From: Gilliamella mensalis
GTDB taxonomy: Bacteria > Pseudomonadota > Gammaproteobacteria > Enterobacterales > Orbaceae
Reading direction: 5' to 3'
Length of the DNA stretch: 64,000 nt
NCBI RefSeq assembly: GCF_900103085.1
Contig: NZ_FMWR01000008.1
Location: forward strand, 148,995-212,994
Part shown: one piece after another, positions 39,369 to 51,141 of the stretch
How the letters are laid out: each line of letters begins with the position of its first letter
How positions within the stretch are numbered: position 1 is the stretch's first letter
Notes under the pieces: generated by a model
Database searches by the model: none
Told to the model about the DNA's origin: nothing
The model's input: the letters and a program-made list of their open reading frames with translations, nothing else
Position numbers and translations under genes: made by a program

Positions 39369-41852
39369 ATGCAATATTATATCAATAACATAAAAAAAGA
39401 ACTTAAAGATCTTGCCAATTTGAAACGTAAGCGAGCGCTTATTGGTATGTCTGCTGAATTTCAACAGGTATTTTTATTACTTCCTGCTCTTTTTCATTAT
39501 CATTCTCCTGAATTACCGGGATATATGGAAGATAATATACCTTCAGGTATTGCTTATTATCAATTGTCTGATGATGTAAATAAACTGCTTAAAAGAAAAT
39601 TCAATTTTTCAGCAACTAAAAACGAAACCACAGCTCTTGCTTCCCCTGCAATATCAGCTTTATATTCAATGGGCAGTACTTGTTCTATTGGGCAATCGGT
39701 GCAATCTGATCTTGATATTTGGATATGCATTGAAAACAGTTTAACTGATCAACAAAAAGAAGTCTTACAACAAAAATGTCGTTTAATCGAAAACTGGGCT
39801 GCCAAGTTGCAAGTCAAATTAACGTTATTTGTGGTCGATGCCGATCGTTTTATTAATAAGCATCATGAGTGTCTAATGGGCGAAAATTGCGGATCTGCGC
39901 AGCATATTTTGTTGCTTGAAGAGTTTTACCGTTCAGCCAATTTATTAGCAGGCAAATTTTTATTGTGGTTTGCGGTACCTTACAATTTCACCGTGAATAA
40001 TGTCACTTATCCTACTTATGAAAAGTGTGTTAATGCCATGGTTGATCTTAAGTTAATCGAACGAGATCAATGGATTGATTTTGGTCCGCTAACCAGTTTA
40101 TCAGCTGAAGAGTATTTTGGCGCAAGTTTATGGCAACTTTATAAAAGTATTGATTCACCATTTAAAGCGGTACTTAAAACTCTGTTATTAGAAGCGTATT
40201 CATGGATTTACCCACAAAATAAGCCAGTTGCTTATCAAATGAGAGAACTCATTCAAAATGGTGAAATACATAAAGGTATGTATCTAGATTCGTATTACAT
40301 GCTGTTAGACAGAATTAGTAACTATCTCATTGAAATTAATGATTTCCAGCGTCTTGAGTTAATTCGTAACTGTTTTTACTTAAAAGTAAATGAAAAACTG
40401 TCCATTCCAATGCAGTCACCATCATGGCGTCGCACTATTTTGAGTGATTTAGTGAAAGAGTGGGGATGGAATAAGCAACAAATTGCCAAATTAGATGCTT
40501 GTCAAACTTGGAAAATAGGACAAGTACGAGAAATACATGAGATCTTGTTACACACTATGATGACAGGCTATCGAAATTTACTCAATTTTGGTCGTCGTAA
40601 TAATTTAGACTCATTGATTAGCCCTCAAGATCTGGCGATCTTAACGCGCAAGCTCTATGCCGCTTTTGAAGTATTACCAGGCAAGATCACAACGTTAAAG
40701 CTCAATATATCAGATAATTTGCAAGAAGATGTATTAACATTTATTCATGTGGCTGAAGATCGCATAAATCGATCGGGGTGGTATGTTTATAATCAAAAAC
40801 CTATAATACAAACAATTATTGGACATCAATATTTAGAATACAGTAAATACTTAGTAAAACTGGTTGGGTGGTGTTATTTTAACGGCTTAATAGCTGATAC
40901 TACAGCTTTTTATTATCACGATGGCGAAAATCGTAATAACTTAAAAATTAATAAATTGATCGCAGATCTAAAAAATTACTTTCCTATTGACGTGCCAGCA
41001 GCAACCGAAGAACAGTTATATGGTCCATGCGAAATCCGTCACTTAGCTATTATTTTAAATATAGAAGACGATCCGACCGCGAACATTGAATTAGATGATG
41101 AAGTGACCAATAGTGTGCTCAATTATGGCAAACATGAGCGAAGTTTGGTGGGATCAATTGATCTTCTTTATCGCAATTCGTGGAATGAAATTCGCGTACT
41201 TCATTTTAGTGGTGCACTATCTGTACTTGAGGCAATTAAGGCATTATTAAACCGCATGCATAAAGATGCAGACTTGCCCAATTCAATCAAAATTTTTTGT
41301 TATAGTGAATATTTAAGCGCTGAGATCAAACAGCAAATGAAAAAGCTCATGGATGAATGTATTGATCTACGTTTAACTACGACTCAAAATAACTCAACGC
41401 AAGTCAAACCATTAAGAATAGGGGGATGTTCGTGGTATCTGTTTTTTGAGCGATTAGGTGTTTCATGTCATCAGTTTGAAAATGCGATTGATTTTTATGG
41501 GGCGGTATCTAATAACAAAGTACAAGGTAGACCGCTTAATATTTTAGACGAAACCAATGAATTACCGACAGAAATTGACAGCGTTGCTTATGCAGGGATC
41601 ATTCAATTCTTTTTTGAAGATACCGATTCAGGTTTTGATCTTTACATCTTAAATGAACATAACCAAGTCGAAATTTACCGTAATTGCAACGGGTCAAAAG
41701 ACAACATGGTTAAAGACATCAACGAATTTTATGTCCTATCTGATGATCGTTTTACGTTTACGACTAGTACCTCAGTGAATTTTAATCTGCCTCAATTTTA
41801 TCAAATTACTTATAATGGATTCAACGAACGGGAGATCATTCCTCTGAATTAA
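39369..41852 (+). CDS. cyaA: Class I adenylate cyclase
   Basis: An 827-residue enzyme making cAMP from ATP. The catalytic N-terminal half shows YSMGSTCSIGQSVQSDLDIWI and CGSAQHILLLEEFYRS, and the well-conserved ASLWQLYKSIDSPFKAVLKTLLLEAYSWIYP matches E. coli CyaA closely. The C-terminal regulatory half is present (EIRHLAIILNIEDDPTANIE, FEDTDSGFDLYI). The chain ends about 25 residues earlier than E. coli CyaA, at REIIPLN. ATG at 39369 corresponds to the E. coli start; a GTG seven codons upstream is possible. Its product would feed the CRP sites in the galactoside cluster. Confidence 0.95.
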   Translation: MQYYINNIKKELKDLANLKRKRALIGMSAEFQQVFLLLPALFHYHSPELPGYMEDNIPSGIAYYQLSDDVNKLLKRKFNFSATKNETTALASPAISALYSMGSTCSIGQSVQSDLDIWICIENSLTDQQKEVLQQKCRLIENWAAKLQVKLTLFVVDADRFINKHHECLMGENCGSAQHILLLEEFYRSANLLAGKFLLWFAVPYNFTVNNVTYPTYEKCVNAMVDLKLIERDQWIDFGPLTSLSAEEYFGASLWQLYKSIDSPFKAVLKTLLLEAYSWIYPQNKPVAYQMRELIQNGEIHKGMYLDSYYMLLDRISNYLIEINDFQRLELIRNCFYLKVNEKLSIPMQSPSWRRTILSDLVKEWGWNKQQIAKLDACQTWKIGQVREIHEILLHTMMTGYRNLLNFGRRNNLDSLISPQDLAILTRKLYAAFEVLPGKITTLKLNISDNLQEDVLTFIHVAEDRINRSGWYVYNQKPIIQTIIGHQYLEYSKYLVKLVGWCYFNGLIADTTAFYYHDGENRNNLKINKLIADLKNYFPIDVPAATEEQLYGPCEIRHLAIILNIEDDPTANIELDDEVTNSVLNYGKHERSLVGSIDLLYRNSWNEIRVLHFSGALSVLEAIKALLNRMHKDADLPNSIKIFCYSEYLSAEIKQQMKKLMDECIDLRLTTTQNNSTQVKPLRIGGCSWYLFFERLGVSCHQFENAIDFYGAVSNNKVQGRPLNILDETNELPTEIDSVAYAGIIQFFFEDTDSGFDLYILNEHNQVEIYRNCNGSKDNMVKDINEFYVLSDDRFTFTTSTSVNFNLPQFYQITYNGFNEREIIPLN

Positions 41853-41960
41853 AAGGCTAAAAACGATCTTATTTCAATATAATCATGTCAAAAATTTTCA
41901 GAAAAGTATGTGCTATTGTATAAAAAGCGTGAAAATTTACAATTAATAAGTAAAATAATG

Positions 41961-41988
41961 GGAACTTTTTTTGAATTTAAGAATCTAA
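41961..41988 (+). promoter_or_regulatory. Sigma-E promoter of the rpoE operon
   Basis: GGAACTT (41961-41967), a 16-bp spacer and TCTAA (41984-41988) fit the sigma-E consensus. It lies 60 bp upstream of rpoE, implying autoregulation as in E. coli. Confidence 0.85.
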
Positions 41989-42049
41989 CTGTATGTCAGC
42001 ACAATTTTTAGGGCCGATTGACAGTTATTAACATAAGGAAAGGCCTTTA

Positions 42050-42622
42050 ATGGGGGAGCAAATAACAGACCAAGTATTAGTTGATCGCGTTCTTCACGGA
42101 GATAAAAACGCATTTAATTTACTTGTGGTTCGTTATCAAAACAAATTAGCTCATTTAGTTTCTCGTTATGTACTAGCATCTGAAGTGCCTGATGTGGTAC
42201 AAGAGACTTTTATTAAGGCCTATCGGTCGTTAAGTCTTTTTAAAGGTGAAAGTGTTTTTTACACATGGTTATATCGAATTGCGGTAAATACGGCAAAAAA
42301 TTATTTGACCTCTCAAGGACGAAGACCGCCATTATCAGATATTGATGCTAGTGAGGCCGAAAGTTACGAAGGTGCAGATTCATTAAGAAATCTTGATAAT
42401 CCGGAAAATTTAGCACTTTCAGATGAAGTAAAAAAAACAGTATTTGCAGCGATCGAAGCGCTACCTGATGATTTAAAAACCGCAATTACCTTGCGCGAAA
42501 TCGATGGCTTAAGTTACGAAGAAATTGCTGAAATTATGGATGTCCCTGTTGGAACAGTACGCTCACGTATTTTTAGAGCACGTGATGCAATAGATGAAAA
42601 AATTAAACCATTACTCAATTAA
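42050..42622 (+). CDS. rpoE: Envelope-stress sigma factor RpoE (sigma-E)
   Basis: A 190-residue ECF sigma factor. Region 2 (DVVQETFIKAYRSLSLFKGE, FYTWLYRIAVNTAKNYL) and region 4 (LREIDGLSYEEIAEIMDVPVGTVRSRIFRARDAI) are intact and nearly the E. coli sequence. It directs transcription of outer-membrane folding and repair genes when released from RseA. ATG at 42050 follows AAGGAAAGG. A sigma-E promoter lies upstream, and rseA and rseB follow. Confidence 0.97.
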   Translation: MGEQITDQVLVDRVLHGDKNAFNLLVVRYQNKLAHLVSRYVLASEVPDVVQETFIKAYRSLSLFKGESVFYTWLYRIAVNTAKNYLTSQGRRPPLSDIDASEAESYEGADSLRNLDNPENLALSDEVKKTVFAAIEALPDDLKTAITLREIDGLSYEEIAEIMDVPVGTVRSRIFRARDAIDEKIKPLLN

Positions 42623-42672
42623 TGGCTACAAAATCATTGATAAACAGTAGTCATAAATTTAAGGTGTTTACT

Positions 42673-43233
42673 ATGCAAATAGAACAGAAAGAGCAACTTT
42701 CATTACTTATGGATGGTGAGTTTACAAACGATCACATTGTTGATGAAGTTTCACATGATGAAAGTTTGCAATCATACTGGCATCGTTACCATATTGTAAG
42801 AGACACAATGCGCGGTCAATTGCATAGTAGTTCATTAACTTTAGATATCTCTAATCAAATCGCTGAAGCGATAGCAACTGAAGATTTATACAATCAACTT
42901 GCTGATCAACCAAATATTAACACAGCCACACTGCCAAAGGCTGAAAATCTAATTTTGGTTCACGTTAAAGACTTTTTTGCCAAAGTAAGCCAAGTTGGGC
43001 TTGCTGCGTGCGTAACCCTTGGTATTATTGCTGGTGTACAATATCATCAAGGTCAAACAGATAATACAAATGCAAACCCTACATTAACCACGGTACCTGT
43101 TGGTGTGAATGTGGCGCCTGTGGGGGGGATTCATCAACAAAACGATCAGCAATTACTTGAAAAACGACAATACGACAAAATCAGATTGCTCGTACAAGAT
43201 TATGAGTTACAAAAAAGATTAAATGCTCACTAA
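42673..43233 (+). CDS. rseA: Anti-sigma-E factor RseA
   Basis: A 186-residue single-pass membrane protein. The cytoplasmic sigma-binding domain (EQKEQLSLLMDGEF..., SYWHRYHIVRDTMRG) is followed by a transmembrane helix (about 101-120, VGLAACVTLGIIAGVQYHQG) and a short periplasmic domain ending in a YELQKRL motif. Stress-activated DegS and RseP cleave RseA to free sigma-E. I chose ATG at 42673 (preceded by AAGGTG), matching E. coli; the frame is open up to an ATG overlapping the rpoE stop, which is the alternative. Confidence 0.92.
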   Translation: MQIEQKEQLSLLMDGEFTNDHIVDEVSHDESLQSYWHRYHIVRDTMRGQLHSSSLTLDISNQIAEAIATEDLYNQLADQPNINTATLPKAENLILVHVKDFFAKVSQVGLAACVTLGIIAGVQYHQGQTDNTNANPTLTTVPVGVNVAPVGGIHQQNDQQLLEKRQYDKIRLLVQDYELQKRLNAH

Positions 43234-43239
43234 TTCGAA

Positions 43240-44223
43240 ATGAAATTACCTAATTATTTCGTTCAACATTTTATAAAACAGAGTAGAAATATTATATTCA
43301 CTCTGTTTTTTGCGTTTTTTTCAGTATCCATTTATGCCAACGATACTGAGGATGCCTTAGCATTATTAAACAAAATGAATCATGCTGTACAAACGCAAGA
43401 TTATCGAATTTATTTTTTGTCTCAAGATAAAAACCAGTATGTAACCACATTCGAATATAACCATTTAGGGGCAGTTAAAAAAGAAGATATCAACGCCTGT
43501 TTGCGCTATCTTGAAGGTCCTGATAAAGAGATCATCTTACATAAAGGCGTAACTAGTTACTTTCAACCTGATAGTCCATCATTTTCTATCACTAGTTCGC
43601 GCATTATTGAGGCTTTTCCTGATGTTATCTATAGTAATTTGAATGAACTTAAAGATGTTTACGACTTTATTGCATTAGGTAAAGCAAGAACTGCTAATCG
43701 AAGTGTACAGTTGATTAAAATCGTGGCTAAAGAACAGGATCGTTATAGCTATGTGATTTGGATTGATGATGAAACCTATTTACCGATTAGGATCGATTTA
43801 TTAGATCAAAATAGTGACATTATTAACCAGATAAAAGTGCTCCAACTTGATAAAAATTTCGATAAGAAAGCGCTAGCCAACTACATTAACAGCCGATCTT
43901 ATCCAATTTTATTATCGATCGAAAAACAAAATAATGCGTTCGAACAATGGCAACTGGCTTGGTTGCCTAAAGGATTTAAAGAAATAGCCGCCTATAATTT
44001 GAATTTTTATAGTTCTGACATTGCGACTAAACTGTTTTCAGATGGTGTATTTTCGTTTACGATTAATATTTCATCTGATCAAGTTAAGCAATCTAACCAA
44101 ATTATTCAACAAGGTGGACGGACTATTTATTCAACTAACGTGGGTCACAAAAATATTATTGTCATTGGTAATTTACCACGTACCACTGTTGAACGTATTG
44201 CACAAAATATCATCCAGAAATAA
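43240..44223 (+). CDS. rseB: Sigma-E regulator RseB
   Basis: A 327-residue periplasmic protein with a signal peptide (cleavage after SIYA), a MucB/RseB N-terminal lipoprotein-carrier-like domain (about 38-220, DALALLNKMNHAVQTQDYRI) and a C-terminal domain (about 230-325, QWQLAWLPKGFKEIAAYN). RseB binds RseA and shields it from DegS until lipopolysaccharide intermediates release it. It lies 6 bp after rseA. No rseC follows, unlike in E. coli; the next gene is lepA. Confidence 0.93.
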   Translation: MKLPNYFVQHFIKQSRNIIFTLFFAFFSVSIYANDTEDALALLNKMNHAVQTQDYRIYFLSQDKNQYVTTFEYNHLGAVKKEDINACLRYLEGPDKEIILHKGVTSYFQPDSPSFSITSSRIIEAFPDVIYSNLNELKDVYDFIALGKARTANRSVQLIKIVAKEQDRYSYVIWIDDETYLPIRIDLLDQNSDIINQIKVLQLDKNFDKKALANYINSRSYPILLSIEKQNNAFEQWQLAWLPKGFKEIAAYNLNFYSSDIATKLFSDGVFSFTINISSDQVKQSNQIIQQGGRTIYSTNVGHKNIIVIGNLPRTTVERIAQNIIQK

Positions 44224-44390
44224 GCGCAAACTTCTCGATATCGCTATGCTTAGCAGCGATAAATGTGTAAAATGCTCCTCTTTCTGACTATGTAATTATT
44301 TACAATGTCGGTAATAACCGAAGGGCATTTTAGGTAGTTAATTAGATAGTTAACCATTAATAACCAAGATACTAATTATAATTTATTAAT

Positions 44391-46187
44391 ATGAATAAAA
44401 ATATCCGCAATTTTTCAATTATTGCACATATTGACCATGGTAAATCAACGCTTTCAGACCGCATAATTCAAATTTGTGGTGGACTTTCAGATCGCGAAAT
44501 GGAAGCCCAAGTGCTTGACTCAATGGATCTCGAGCGTGAGCGAGGGATCACCATTAAAGCACAAAGTGTCACGCTTGATTATCATGCTAAAAATGGCGAA
44601 ACCTATCAGCTCAATTTCATCGACACGCCAGGCCATGTTGATTTTTCGTATGAGGTTTCGCGCTCGCTTGCTGCTTGTGAAGGCGCATTATTAGTTGTGG
44701 ATGCCGGGCAAGGTGTTGAAGCGCAAACGCTAGCAAACTGCTATACCGCGTTAGATATGGATCTTGAAGTTGTTCCTGTCCTTAACAAAATTGACTTACC
44801 GGCTGCTGAACCAGAGCGCGTTGCAGCTGAAATCGAAGACATTGTTGGCATTGATGCAAGCAATGCTGTTCGCTGTTCGGCTAAAACTGGCGTTGGTGTT
44901 ATTGATGTACTTGAACAATTAGTTAGCGACATTCCGCCACCAGAAGGGGACTCAACAGCACCATTACAAGCACTGATTATTGATTCGTGGTTTGATAATT
45001 ACTTGGGTGTAGTTTCATTAATTCGCATAAAAAATGGCGAATTAAACAAAGGTGATAAGATCAAAGTCATGAGCACAGGTATGACTTATAACGTTGATCG
45101 ACTTGGCATATTCACCCCTAAACAAGTTGACAAACAATGCTTGCATTGTGGCGAAGTGGGCTGGGTGGTTTGTGCTATCAAAGATATATTAGGCGCCCCA
45201 GTAGGTGATACCTTAACTTTAGCAAAAGCACCTGCACAAACTCCATTACCGGGTTTTAAAAAGGTTAAACCGCAGGTTTATGCTGGGTTATTCCCAACCA
45301 GCTCCGACGATTATGAAGCTTTTCGTGATGCGCTTGGCAAATTAAGCCTAAACGATGCATCGCTATTTTACGAACCGGAAAATTCTGGCGCTTTAGGTTT
45401 TGGATTCCGTTGTGGCTTCCTTGGTTTACTACACATGGAAATCATCCAAGAACGTTTAGAGCGTGAATACAATCTTGATCTTATTACTACTGCACCAACG
45501 GTTGTTTATGAAGTGCTAACCACATCGAACGAAACAATTTATGTTGATAGCCCAGCAAAATTACCTGCAGTGAATAACATTCAGGAATTACGCGAACCGA
45601 TTGCCGAATGTAACATATTAGTTCCGCAAACTTATTTAGGTAACGTCATCACACTATGCGTTGAAAAACGAGGCGTGCAAACCAACATGGTTTATCATGG
45701 TAATCAAGTTGCTTTAACGTACGAAATTCCAATGACTGAAGTTGTATTAGACTTTTTTGATAAACTCAAATCGACTTCGCGTGGGTATGCCTCATTAGAT
45801 TATAGTTTTAAACGATTCCAAGCGGCCGATATGGTAAGATTGGATGTATTAATCAACGGTGAGCGAGTGGATGCATTAGCCCTAATCACCCATAAAGATA
45901 ATGCACCCTATCGAGGACGAGAATTAGTCGAAAAGATGAAAGATCTTATTCCTCGTCAACTATTTGATATCGCCATTCAAGCGGCTATCGGCAATCATGT
46001 CATTGCACGATCAACAGTCAAACAGTTACGTAAAAACGTATTAGCCAAATGTTATGGTGGTGACGTAAGTCGTAAAAAGAAACTTTTACAGAAGCAAAAA
46101 GAAGGTAAAAAACGCATGAAACAAGTGGGTAATGTCGAATTACCACAAGAAGCATTTTTAGCGATTTTGCATGTAGGAAAAGATTAA
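44391..46187 (+). CDS. lepA: Elongation factor 4 (LepA) GTPase
   Basis: A 598-residue ribosome-associated GTPase of almost exactly the E. coli length. G motifs are [22 protein letters not shown] and NKIDLP; the EF-G-like domains follow and the LepA C-terminal tail ends [22 protein letters not shown]4 acts in translation or ribosome assembly under stress. It heads the lepA-lepB-rnc-era cluster, which keeps the E. coli order. Confidence 0.97.
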   Translation: MNKNIRNFSIIAHIDHGKSTLSDRIIQICGGLSDREMEAQVLDSMDLERERGITIKAQSVTLDYHAKNGETYQLNFIDTPGHVDFSYEVSRSLAACEGALLVVDAGQGVEAQTLANCYTALDMDLEVVPVLNKIDLPAAEPERVAAEIEDIVGIDASNAVRCSAKTGVGVIDVLEQLVSDIPPPEGDSTAPLQALIIDSWFDNYLGVVSLIRIKNGELNKGDKIKVMSTGMTYNVDRLGIFTPKQVDKQCLHCGEVGWVVCAIKDILGAPVGDTLTLAKAPAQTPLPGFKKVKPQVYAGLFPTSSDDYEAFRDALGKLSLNDASLFYEPENSGALGFGFRCGFLGLLHMEIIQERLEREYNLDLITTAPTVVYEVLTTSNETIYVDSPAKLPAVNNIQELREPIAECNILVPQTYLGNVITLCVEKRGVQTNMVYHGNQVALTYEIPMTEVVLDFFDKLKSTSRGYASLDYSFKRFQAADMVRLDVLINGERVDALALITHKDNAPYRGRELVEKMKDLIPRQLFDIAIQAAIGNHVIARSTVKQLRKNVLAKCYGGDVSRKKKLLQKQKEGKKRMKQVGNVELPQEAFLAILHVGKD

Positions 46188-46233
46188 CTAATTAAAACGA
46201 ATTGGTAAAAGATTCATTTAAAGAGGAAAAAAA

Positions 46234-47235
46234 ATGGCTGGAACATTTGCCATCATATTAACATTAGCAACATTCATTACGGGTATCTTCTGGTTTTTAG
46301 AAAAGTTCAAATGGAAACCGGCAAGACAGCGTAAAGTTGAAGAAGTTCGCACCCAAAGTAATGGCGAAGTAGATGGGAAAATACTTGCTGAAGTTGGTAA
46401 ACCCAAAGGTTGGGTTGAAAACTTAGCGTCGTTTTTTCCCGTTTTGTTTGTAGTATTTGTTATTCGCTCATTTATATACGAACCGTTTCAGATTCCATCA
46501 GGATCAATGATGCAAACGTTGCTCGTTGGCGACTTTATTGCGGTTGAAAAATTTTCTTATGGCTTGCGTGATCCTATTACTAACACCGTTATCATTCCAA
46601 TAGGGCACCCTAAACGTGGTGATGTGGCCGTATTTAAACACCCCAATGTTCCCCAAATGGATCTAATTAAGCGCGTTGTTGGTTTGCCGGGTGATAAAAT
46701 CGTCTATCTGGTTAAAGAAAAACAAATTCTGATCTACCCCGCGTGCCAAATCACTGATACTAATTGTGTAGGGCAACAATCTCAGCCGCTTGATTTACAT
46801 TATAGTGAACCTAAACCAAGTAATTGGAAAGAAGTTCATGAACAGTTTAAATCATCCCCTAGCTTCTATACTTTAGATCAATATGTCGACAAAGGTATTG
46901 TCGATTCTGAATCTATCGTGACATTGAATGTGAACATTCAACAAGAAACCCTAGGCAACACACCGCACGATATTTTAACAACACAAGGTTCACAAGAAGA
47001 TCCAAAATATTATTATCATCAAAATGGTCAACCTATAGCGACTTGGGTTGTGCCACAAGGTCATTACTTTATGATGGGCGACAACCGCGATAACAGTGGT
47101 GACAGTCGATACTTTGGTTTTGTGCCTGAAGGTAACTTTGTTGGTAAAGCAACTGCTATTTGGATGAGCTTTGAAAAACAGCCCGACCAATGGCCTACTG
47201 GAATTCGCTTTAGTCGTATTGGTGGTATACATTAA
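46234..47235 (+). CDS. lepB: Signal peptidase I
   Basis: A 333-residue inner-membrane protease removing Sec/Tat signal peptides. There are two N-terminal transmembrane helices (about 3-21 and 66-80), the catalytic Ser91 in [11 protein letters not shown], Lys146 in [11 protein letters not shown] and the conserved [14 protein letters not shown] box. Start ATG at 46234 follows AGAGGA. It lies 46 bp after lepA and 11 bp before rnc. Confidence 0.97.
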   Translation: MAGTFAIILTLATFITGIFWFLEKFKWKPARQRKVEEVRTQSNGEVDGKILAEVGKPKGWVENLASFFPVLFVVFVIRSFIYEPFQIPSGSMMQTLLVGDFIAVEKFSYGLRDPITNTVIIPIGHPKRGDVAVFKHPNVPQMDLIKRVVGLPGDKIVYLVKEKQILIYPACQITDTNCVGQQSQPLDLHYSEPKPSNWKEVHEQFKSSPSFYTLDQYVDKGIVDSESIVTLNVNIQQETLGNTPHDILTTQGSQEDPKYYYHQNGQPIATWVVPQGHYFMMGDNRDNSGDSRYFGFVPEGNFVGKATAIWMSFEKQPDQWPTGIRFSRIGGIH

Positions 47236-47246
47236 TAACTATAATT

Positions 47247-47921
47247 ATGAAAAAATTTAGTCAAATTCAACAATCAATAGGCTATCAGTTTCAAGATATC
47301 TCCCTACTTGAATTAGCACTTACTCATCGAAGTGCTAATAAACTGCATAACGAACGTTTAGAGTTTTTAGGGGACTCTATTTTAAGTGTTGTCATTGCTG
47401 ACGAACTCTATCACCGTTTTGTTCAACAAGACGAAGGTGACCTAAGCCAAATGCGCGCAACACTAGTTTGTGGTCAAACACTTGCCGAAATCGGTAAAGA
47501 TTTTAAATTGGGTGATCACCTTATTTTAGGACAAGGTGAGCTAAAAAGCGGTGGGTTTCGCCGTGAATCGATTATTTCAGATGCCGTTGAAGCCATTATC
47601 GGTGCCATTTACTTAGATAGCAACATCGACACAATTCGCCCGCTAATCTTAGCGTGGTACCAAAGTCGCTTAAACCAAATTCAACCCGGCATTAAACAAA
47701 AAGATGCTAAAACAAGATTACAAGAGCATTTACAAGGAACTCATCGTCCCCGCCCATGTTATTTAATTCTTGAAGTAACTGGCGATAACCACGAGCAAGA
47801 ATTCTTAATTCAATGCAAAATCGACAACGATAACCACGAGTATTTAGGTCGTGGTTTAAGTCGCCGAAAAGCAGAACAAGCAGCTGCACAAGAAGCTCTC
47901 AACCAATTAGGTATAAAATGA
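47247..47921 (+). CDS. rnc: Ribonuclease III
   Basis: A 224-residue double-strand-specific endoribonuclease. The signature [11 protein letters not shown] contains the catalytic residues, [13 protein letters not shown] is the second acidic motif, and a C-terminal dsRBD (about 155-223) ends [16 protein letters not shown]. It matures rRNA and probably cuts the pnp leader hairpin. Its stop overlaps the era start (ATGA), so the two are translationally coupled. Confidence 0.97.
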   Translation: MKKFSQIQQSIGYQFQDISLLELALTHRSANKLHNERLEFLGDSILSVVIADELYHRFVQQDEGDLSQMRATLVCGQTLAEIGKDFKLGDHLILGQGELKSGGFRRESIISDAVEAIIGAIYLDSNIDTIRPLILAWYQSRLNQIQPGIKQKDAKTRLQEHLQGTHRPRPCYLILEVTGDNHEQEFLIQCKIDNDNHEYLGRGLSRRKAEQAAAQEALNQLGIK

Positions 47922-48823
47922 CAGAAACAATACAACATTGTGGATTTGTCGCCATTGTTGGGCGACCAAATGTAGGTAAATCAACCCTATTAAACCAATT
48001 ACTTGGGCAAAAAGTCTCGATCACATCACGTAAAGCACAAACGACCCGTCATCGTATTGTCGGTATCGATACAGAAAATAACAACCAAATTATCTATATC
48101 GATACCCCTGGACTTCATATTGAAGAAAAAAGAGCCATTAACCGTTTAATGAATCGAGCAGCAAGTAGCTCAATTGGTGATGTGGAGCTAGTGATTTTTG
48201 TGGTGGAAGGCACCCATTGGACTGACGATGACGAAATGGTCGCCAACAAACTCAAAGACTGCAAAAGTCCAGTTCTGCTAGTGATTAATAAGATTGACAA
48301 CGTCACCGACAAAACACAATTATTACCGCATATTCAAACTATTAGCCAAAAAGTTAATTTTCTTGATGTTGTGCCAATTAGTGCTGAAAAAGGAGAGGGT
48401 ATTGATATTATCAAAGATATCGTCAAAAAACACTTACCCGAGGGCGAACACCATTTTCCTGAAGATTACATTACTGACCGCTCGCAACGCTTTATGGCGT
48501 CGGAAATCATCCGCGAAAAACTTATGCGTTTTTTAGGTGATGAATTACCTTATTCCGTGACTGTTGAAATTGAACAATTCAAAGTAGACGAACGCAATGG
48601 AATGTATCGCATTAACGGATTAATCTTAGTTGAACGCGATGGACAAAAGAAAATGGTCATCGGCAATAAAGGCGAAAAAATCAAAAAAATAGGCATCGAA
48701 GCCCGCAAAGATATGCAGTCATTTTTTGACAACAAAGTCCATCTAGAGCTTTGGGTCAAAGTCAAAGCAGGTTGGGCGGATGATGAGCGGGCATTGCGGA
48801 GTTTAGGCTATAGTGATGATTAA
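47918..48823 (+). CDS. era: Ribosome-assembly GTPase Era
   Basis: A 301-residue GTPase that binds the 3' end of 16S rRNA. G1 is [10 protein letters not shown]3 DTPGLH, G4 NKID, followed by a KH domain (about 200-290, [20 protein letters not shown]). It overlaps rnc by four bases. In E. coli recO follows; here transcription ends at a terminator and recO is absent from this place. Confidence 0.97.
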   Translation: MTETIQHCGFVAIVGRPNVGKSTLLNQLLGQKVSITSRKAQTTRHRIVGIDTENNNQIIYIDTPGLHIEEKRAINRLMNRAASSSIGDVELVIFVVEGTHWTDDDEMVANKLKDCKSPVLLVINKIDNVTDKTQLLPHIQTISQKVNFLDVVPISAEKGEGIDIIKDIVKKHLPEGEHHFPEDYITDRSQRFMASEIIREKLMRFLGDELPYSVTVEIEQFKVDERNGMYRINGLILVERDGQKKMVIGNKGEKIKKIGIEARKDMQSFFDNKVHLELWVKVKAGWADDERALRSLGYSDD

Positions 48824-48847
48824 AGATCTTACTCGACTTTTGTCATT

Positions 48848-48876
48848 AATCAGGCATGTTTATGCCTGATTTTTTA
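48848..48876 (+). terminator. Terminator of the lepA-lepB-rnc-era cluster
   Basis: AATCAGGCAT/ATGCCTGATT stem with a GTTT loop and a T run, 24 bp after era. Confidence 0.88.
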
Positions 48877-48979
48877 TATTACTTTAATGTTTTTTAAACT
48901 TAAATAAAGTCATAGATTTAATGACTTTTTTGTCAGTTTTTTAGGTTTTATAAAAGCATTTTGGTGCGGTAGAATTTCA

Positions 48980-49036
48980 GACATTTTATCCTTTTGATGT
49001 AAAAAATAGCTACAGTAATTACGTCGAGTTAGCAGA
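48980..49036 (+). repeat. Dispersed repeat R2, degenerate copy upstream of purH
   Basis: ACATTTTATCCTTTTGATG, then TAGCTACAGTAATTACGTCG and AGTTAGCAG, resemble the better copies at 52570-52680 (plus) and 53728-53834 (minus). The 616-bp gap 48824-49439 otherwise holds no gene I can support. Confidence 0.5.
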
Positions 49037-49439
49037 TATTCATATAAACTGTACTTAAATCCATAAGCAACAAAAACAACCTATAAAAAACTGATTTTAT
49101 GAAAGATATTAATTTAAAAAATTTATTTAAATTAATTAATTATGTTTTTTTTATGGTATAAGCACGCCAATTTTTTAAAACACCCAACAGTCAACATTGC
49201 CATTCATCCAGCGTCAGCATGTGCCGACAAGTTAACATGCTAAACAAAAGGATGTTTAGTGAGATTAAGTTTATTTGGAACCAATCATAGTAGGTATGTT
49301 AAGTTAGAATAAAAGTCAAATATTATCATTTAACTGTTTCGATCATTTTTAACAAGTTAATGCTAAACATCTAATTTGAATTTATATATAATGTTGGCCC
49401 AATAACTAAGATTTTAGATATTAACTTCGGAGCCCTTTC

Positions 49440-51032
49440 ATGCAGCAGTTTCGTCCTATCCGCCGTGCTTTACTTAGTGTGTCCGATAAAACCGGTATTT
49501 TAGAGTTTGCCAAAGCCTTATCAGAACGAAATGTGGAACTTCTTTCAACAGGGGGGACGGCAAAATTGTTAATGAAAAACCAGATACCGGTAACGGAAGT
49601 ATCTGACTATACTGGATTTCCTGAAATGATGGATGGGCGAGTTAAAACGTTACATCCCAAAATTCATGGCGCCATTTTAGGGCGACGAGGAGTTGATGAT
49701 GATGTGATGCAACAACATCAAATTACGCCAATTGATATGGTTGTTGTCAACCTTTACCCTTTTGCACAAACGGTAGCTAAAGCCAATTGTACGTTAGAAG
49801 ACGCCGTTGAAAATATTGATATTGGTGGTCCAACGATGGTGCGTTCTGCCGCTAAAAATCATAAAGATGTCACTATTGTGGTTGATTGTGGTGATTATGC
49901 CAATATCATTAACATGATGGATGATAACCAAAATTCTCTTTCTTTTGAATATCGTTTTAACCTTGCTATTAAAGCCTTTGAACACACGGCTAAATATGAC
50001 GGCATGATTGCCAACTACTTTGGGCAATTAGTCCCCCCTTATATGGGCGAAACCAATGAGCCATCGGGCGAGTTTCCTAGAACGTTAAATCTACAATTCA
50101 TTAAAAAACAGAATATGCGTTACGGCGAAAACGCCCATCAGCAAGCGGCTTTTTATGTTGAGCAAGATGCCAAAGAAGCTTCGATTGCAACGGCAAAGCA
50201 ACTGCAAGGTAAAGCACTTTCTTATAATAATATTGCTGATACTGACGCTGCACTTGAATGCGTAAAATCATTTGACGAGCCCGCTTGTGTGATTGTAAAA
50301 CATGCAAATCCCTGTGGTGTTGCCGTTAGCGATAACATTTTAAACGCTTATGAAAAAGCCTTTAAAACAGACCCCACTTCAGCTTTTGGTGGCATTATTG
50401 CGTTTAATAGACCGTTAGATGCTAAAACTGCCCAATCTATTGTTGATAAACAATTTGTTGAAGTGATTATTGCACCTTCAGTCAACCAAGAAGCACTCAT
50501 CATCATTCAAGCAAAAAAAAATGTGCGCGTGCTTGAATGTGGCGAATGGTCAACATCAGCGTCAGCAAGTTTAGATTTTAAACGTGTCAATGGCGGTTTG
50601 TTAGTGCAAGATCGTGATTTAGGCATGATATCGCCAGATGCATTAACGGTAGTCACCAAACGTAAGCCTACAGAACAAGAACTTTCTGATGCGCTATTTT
50701 GTTGGAAAGTGGCTAAATTTGTTAAATCCAATGCCATTGTTTATGCAAAAGATAACATGACAATTGGTATTGGTGCCGGGCAAATGAGCCGAGTTTATTC
50801 CGCAAAAATAGCAGGCATTAAAGCGCAAGACGAAAATTTAAACGTTGCAGGTTCTGTTGTTGCATCAGATGCATTTTTCCCATTTAGAGATGGGGTCGAT
50901 GCTGCTGCCGCTGCAGGCGTCACTTGTGTAATTCAGCCCGGCGGATCGATCCGTGATGACGAAGTGATCCAAGCTGCGAATGAGCACAATATTGCAATGA
51001 TTTTCACCCATATGCGCCACTTTAGACATTAA
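49440..51032 (+). CDS. purH: AICAR transformylase / IMP cyclohydrolase
   Basis: A 530-residue bifunctional enzyme performing the last two steps of de novo IMP synthesis. The N-terminal cyclohydrolase domain (about 1-195) shows [20 protein letters not shown] and STGGTAKLL; the transformylase domain follows ([53 protein letters not shown]). The length matches E. coli (529). It forms a purHD pair with the next gene, 109 bp downstream. Confidence 0.97.
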   Translation: MQQFRPIRRALLSVSDKTGILEFAKALSERNVELLSTGGTAKLLMKNQIPVTEVSDYTGFPEMMDGRVKTLHPKIHGAILGRRGVDDDVMQQHQITPIDMVVVNLYPFAQTVAKANCTLEDAVENIDIGGPTMVRSAAKNHKDVTIVVDCGDYANIINMMDDNQNSLSFEYRFNLAIKAFEHTAKYDGMIANYFGQLVPPYMGETNEPSGEFPRTLNLQFIKKQNMRYGENAHQQAAFYVEQDAKEASIATAKQLQGKALSYNNIADTDAALECVKSFDEPACVIVKHANPCGVAVSDNILNAYEKAFKTDPTSAFGGIIAFNRPLDAKTAQSIVDKQFVEVIIAPSVNQEALIIIQAKKNVRVLECGEWSTSASASLDFKRVNGGLLVQDRDLGMISPDALTVVTKRKPTEQELSDALFCWKVAKFVKSNAIVYAKDNMTIGIGAGQMSRVYSAKIAGIKAQDENLNVAGSVVASDAFFPFRDGVDAAAAAGVTCVIQPGGSIRDDEVIQAANEHNIAMIFTHMRHFRH

Positions 51033-51141
51033 TCATGTATAAAATCAGTGAGTCATTAATTCATTAAAAATAGATTGCTTGGTTTTGTCAAACTTAAAAA
51101 TTGACACTCCCTTTTAGGTTGAAGTATTTAAAGGAGCTTTT

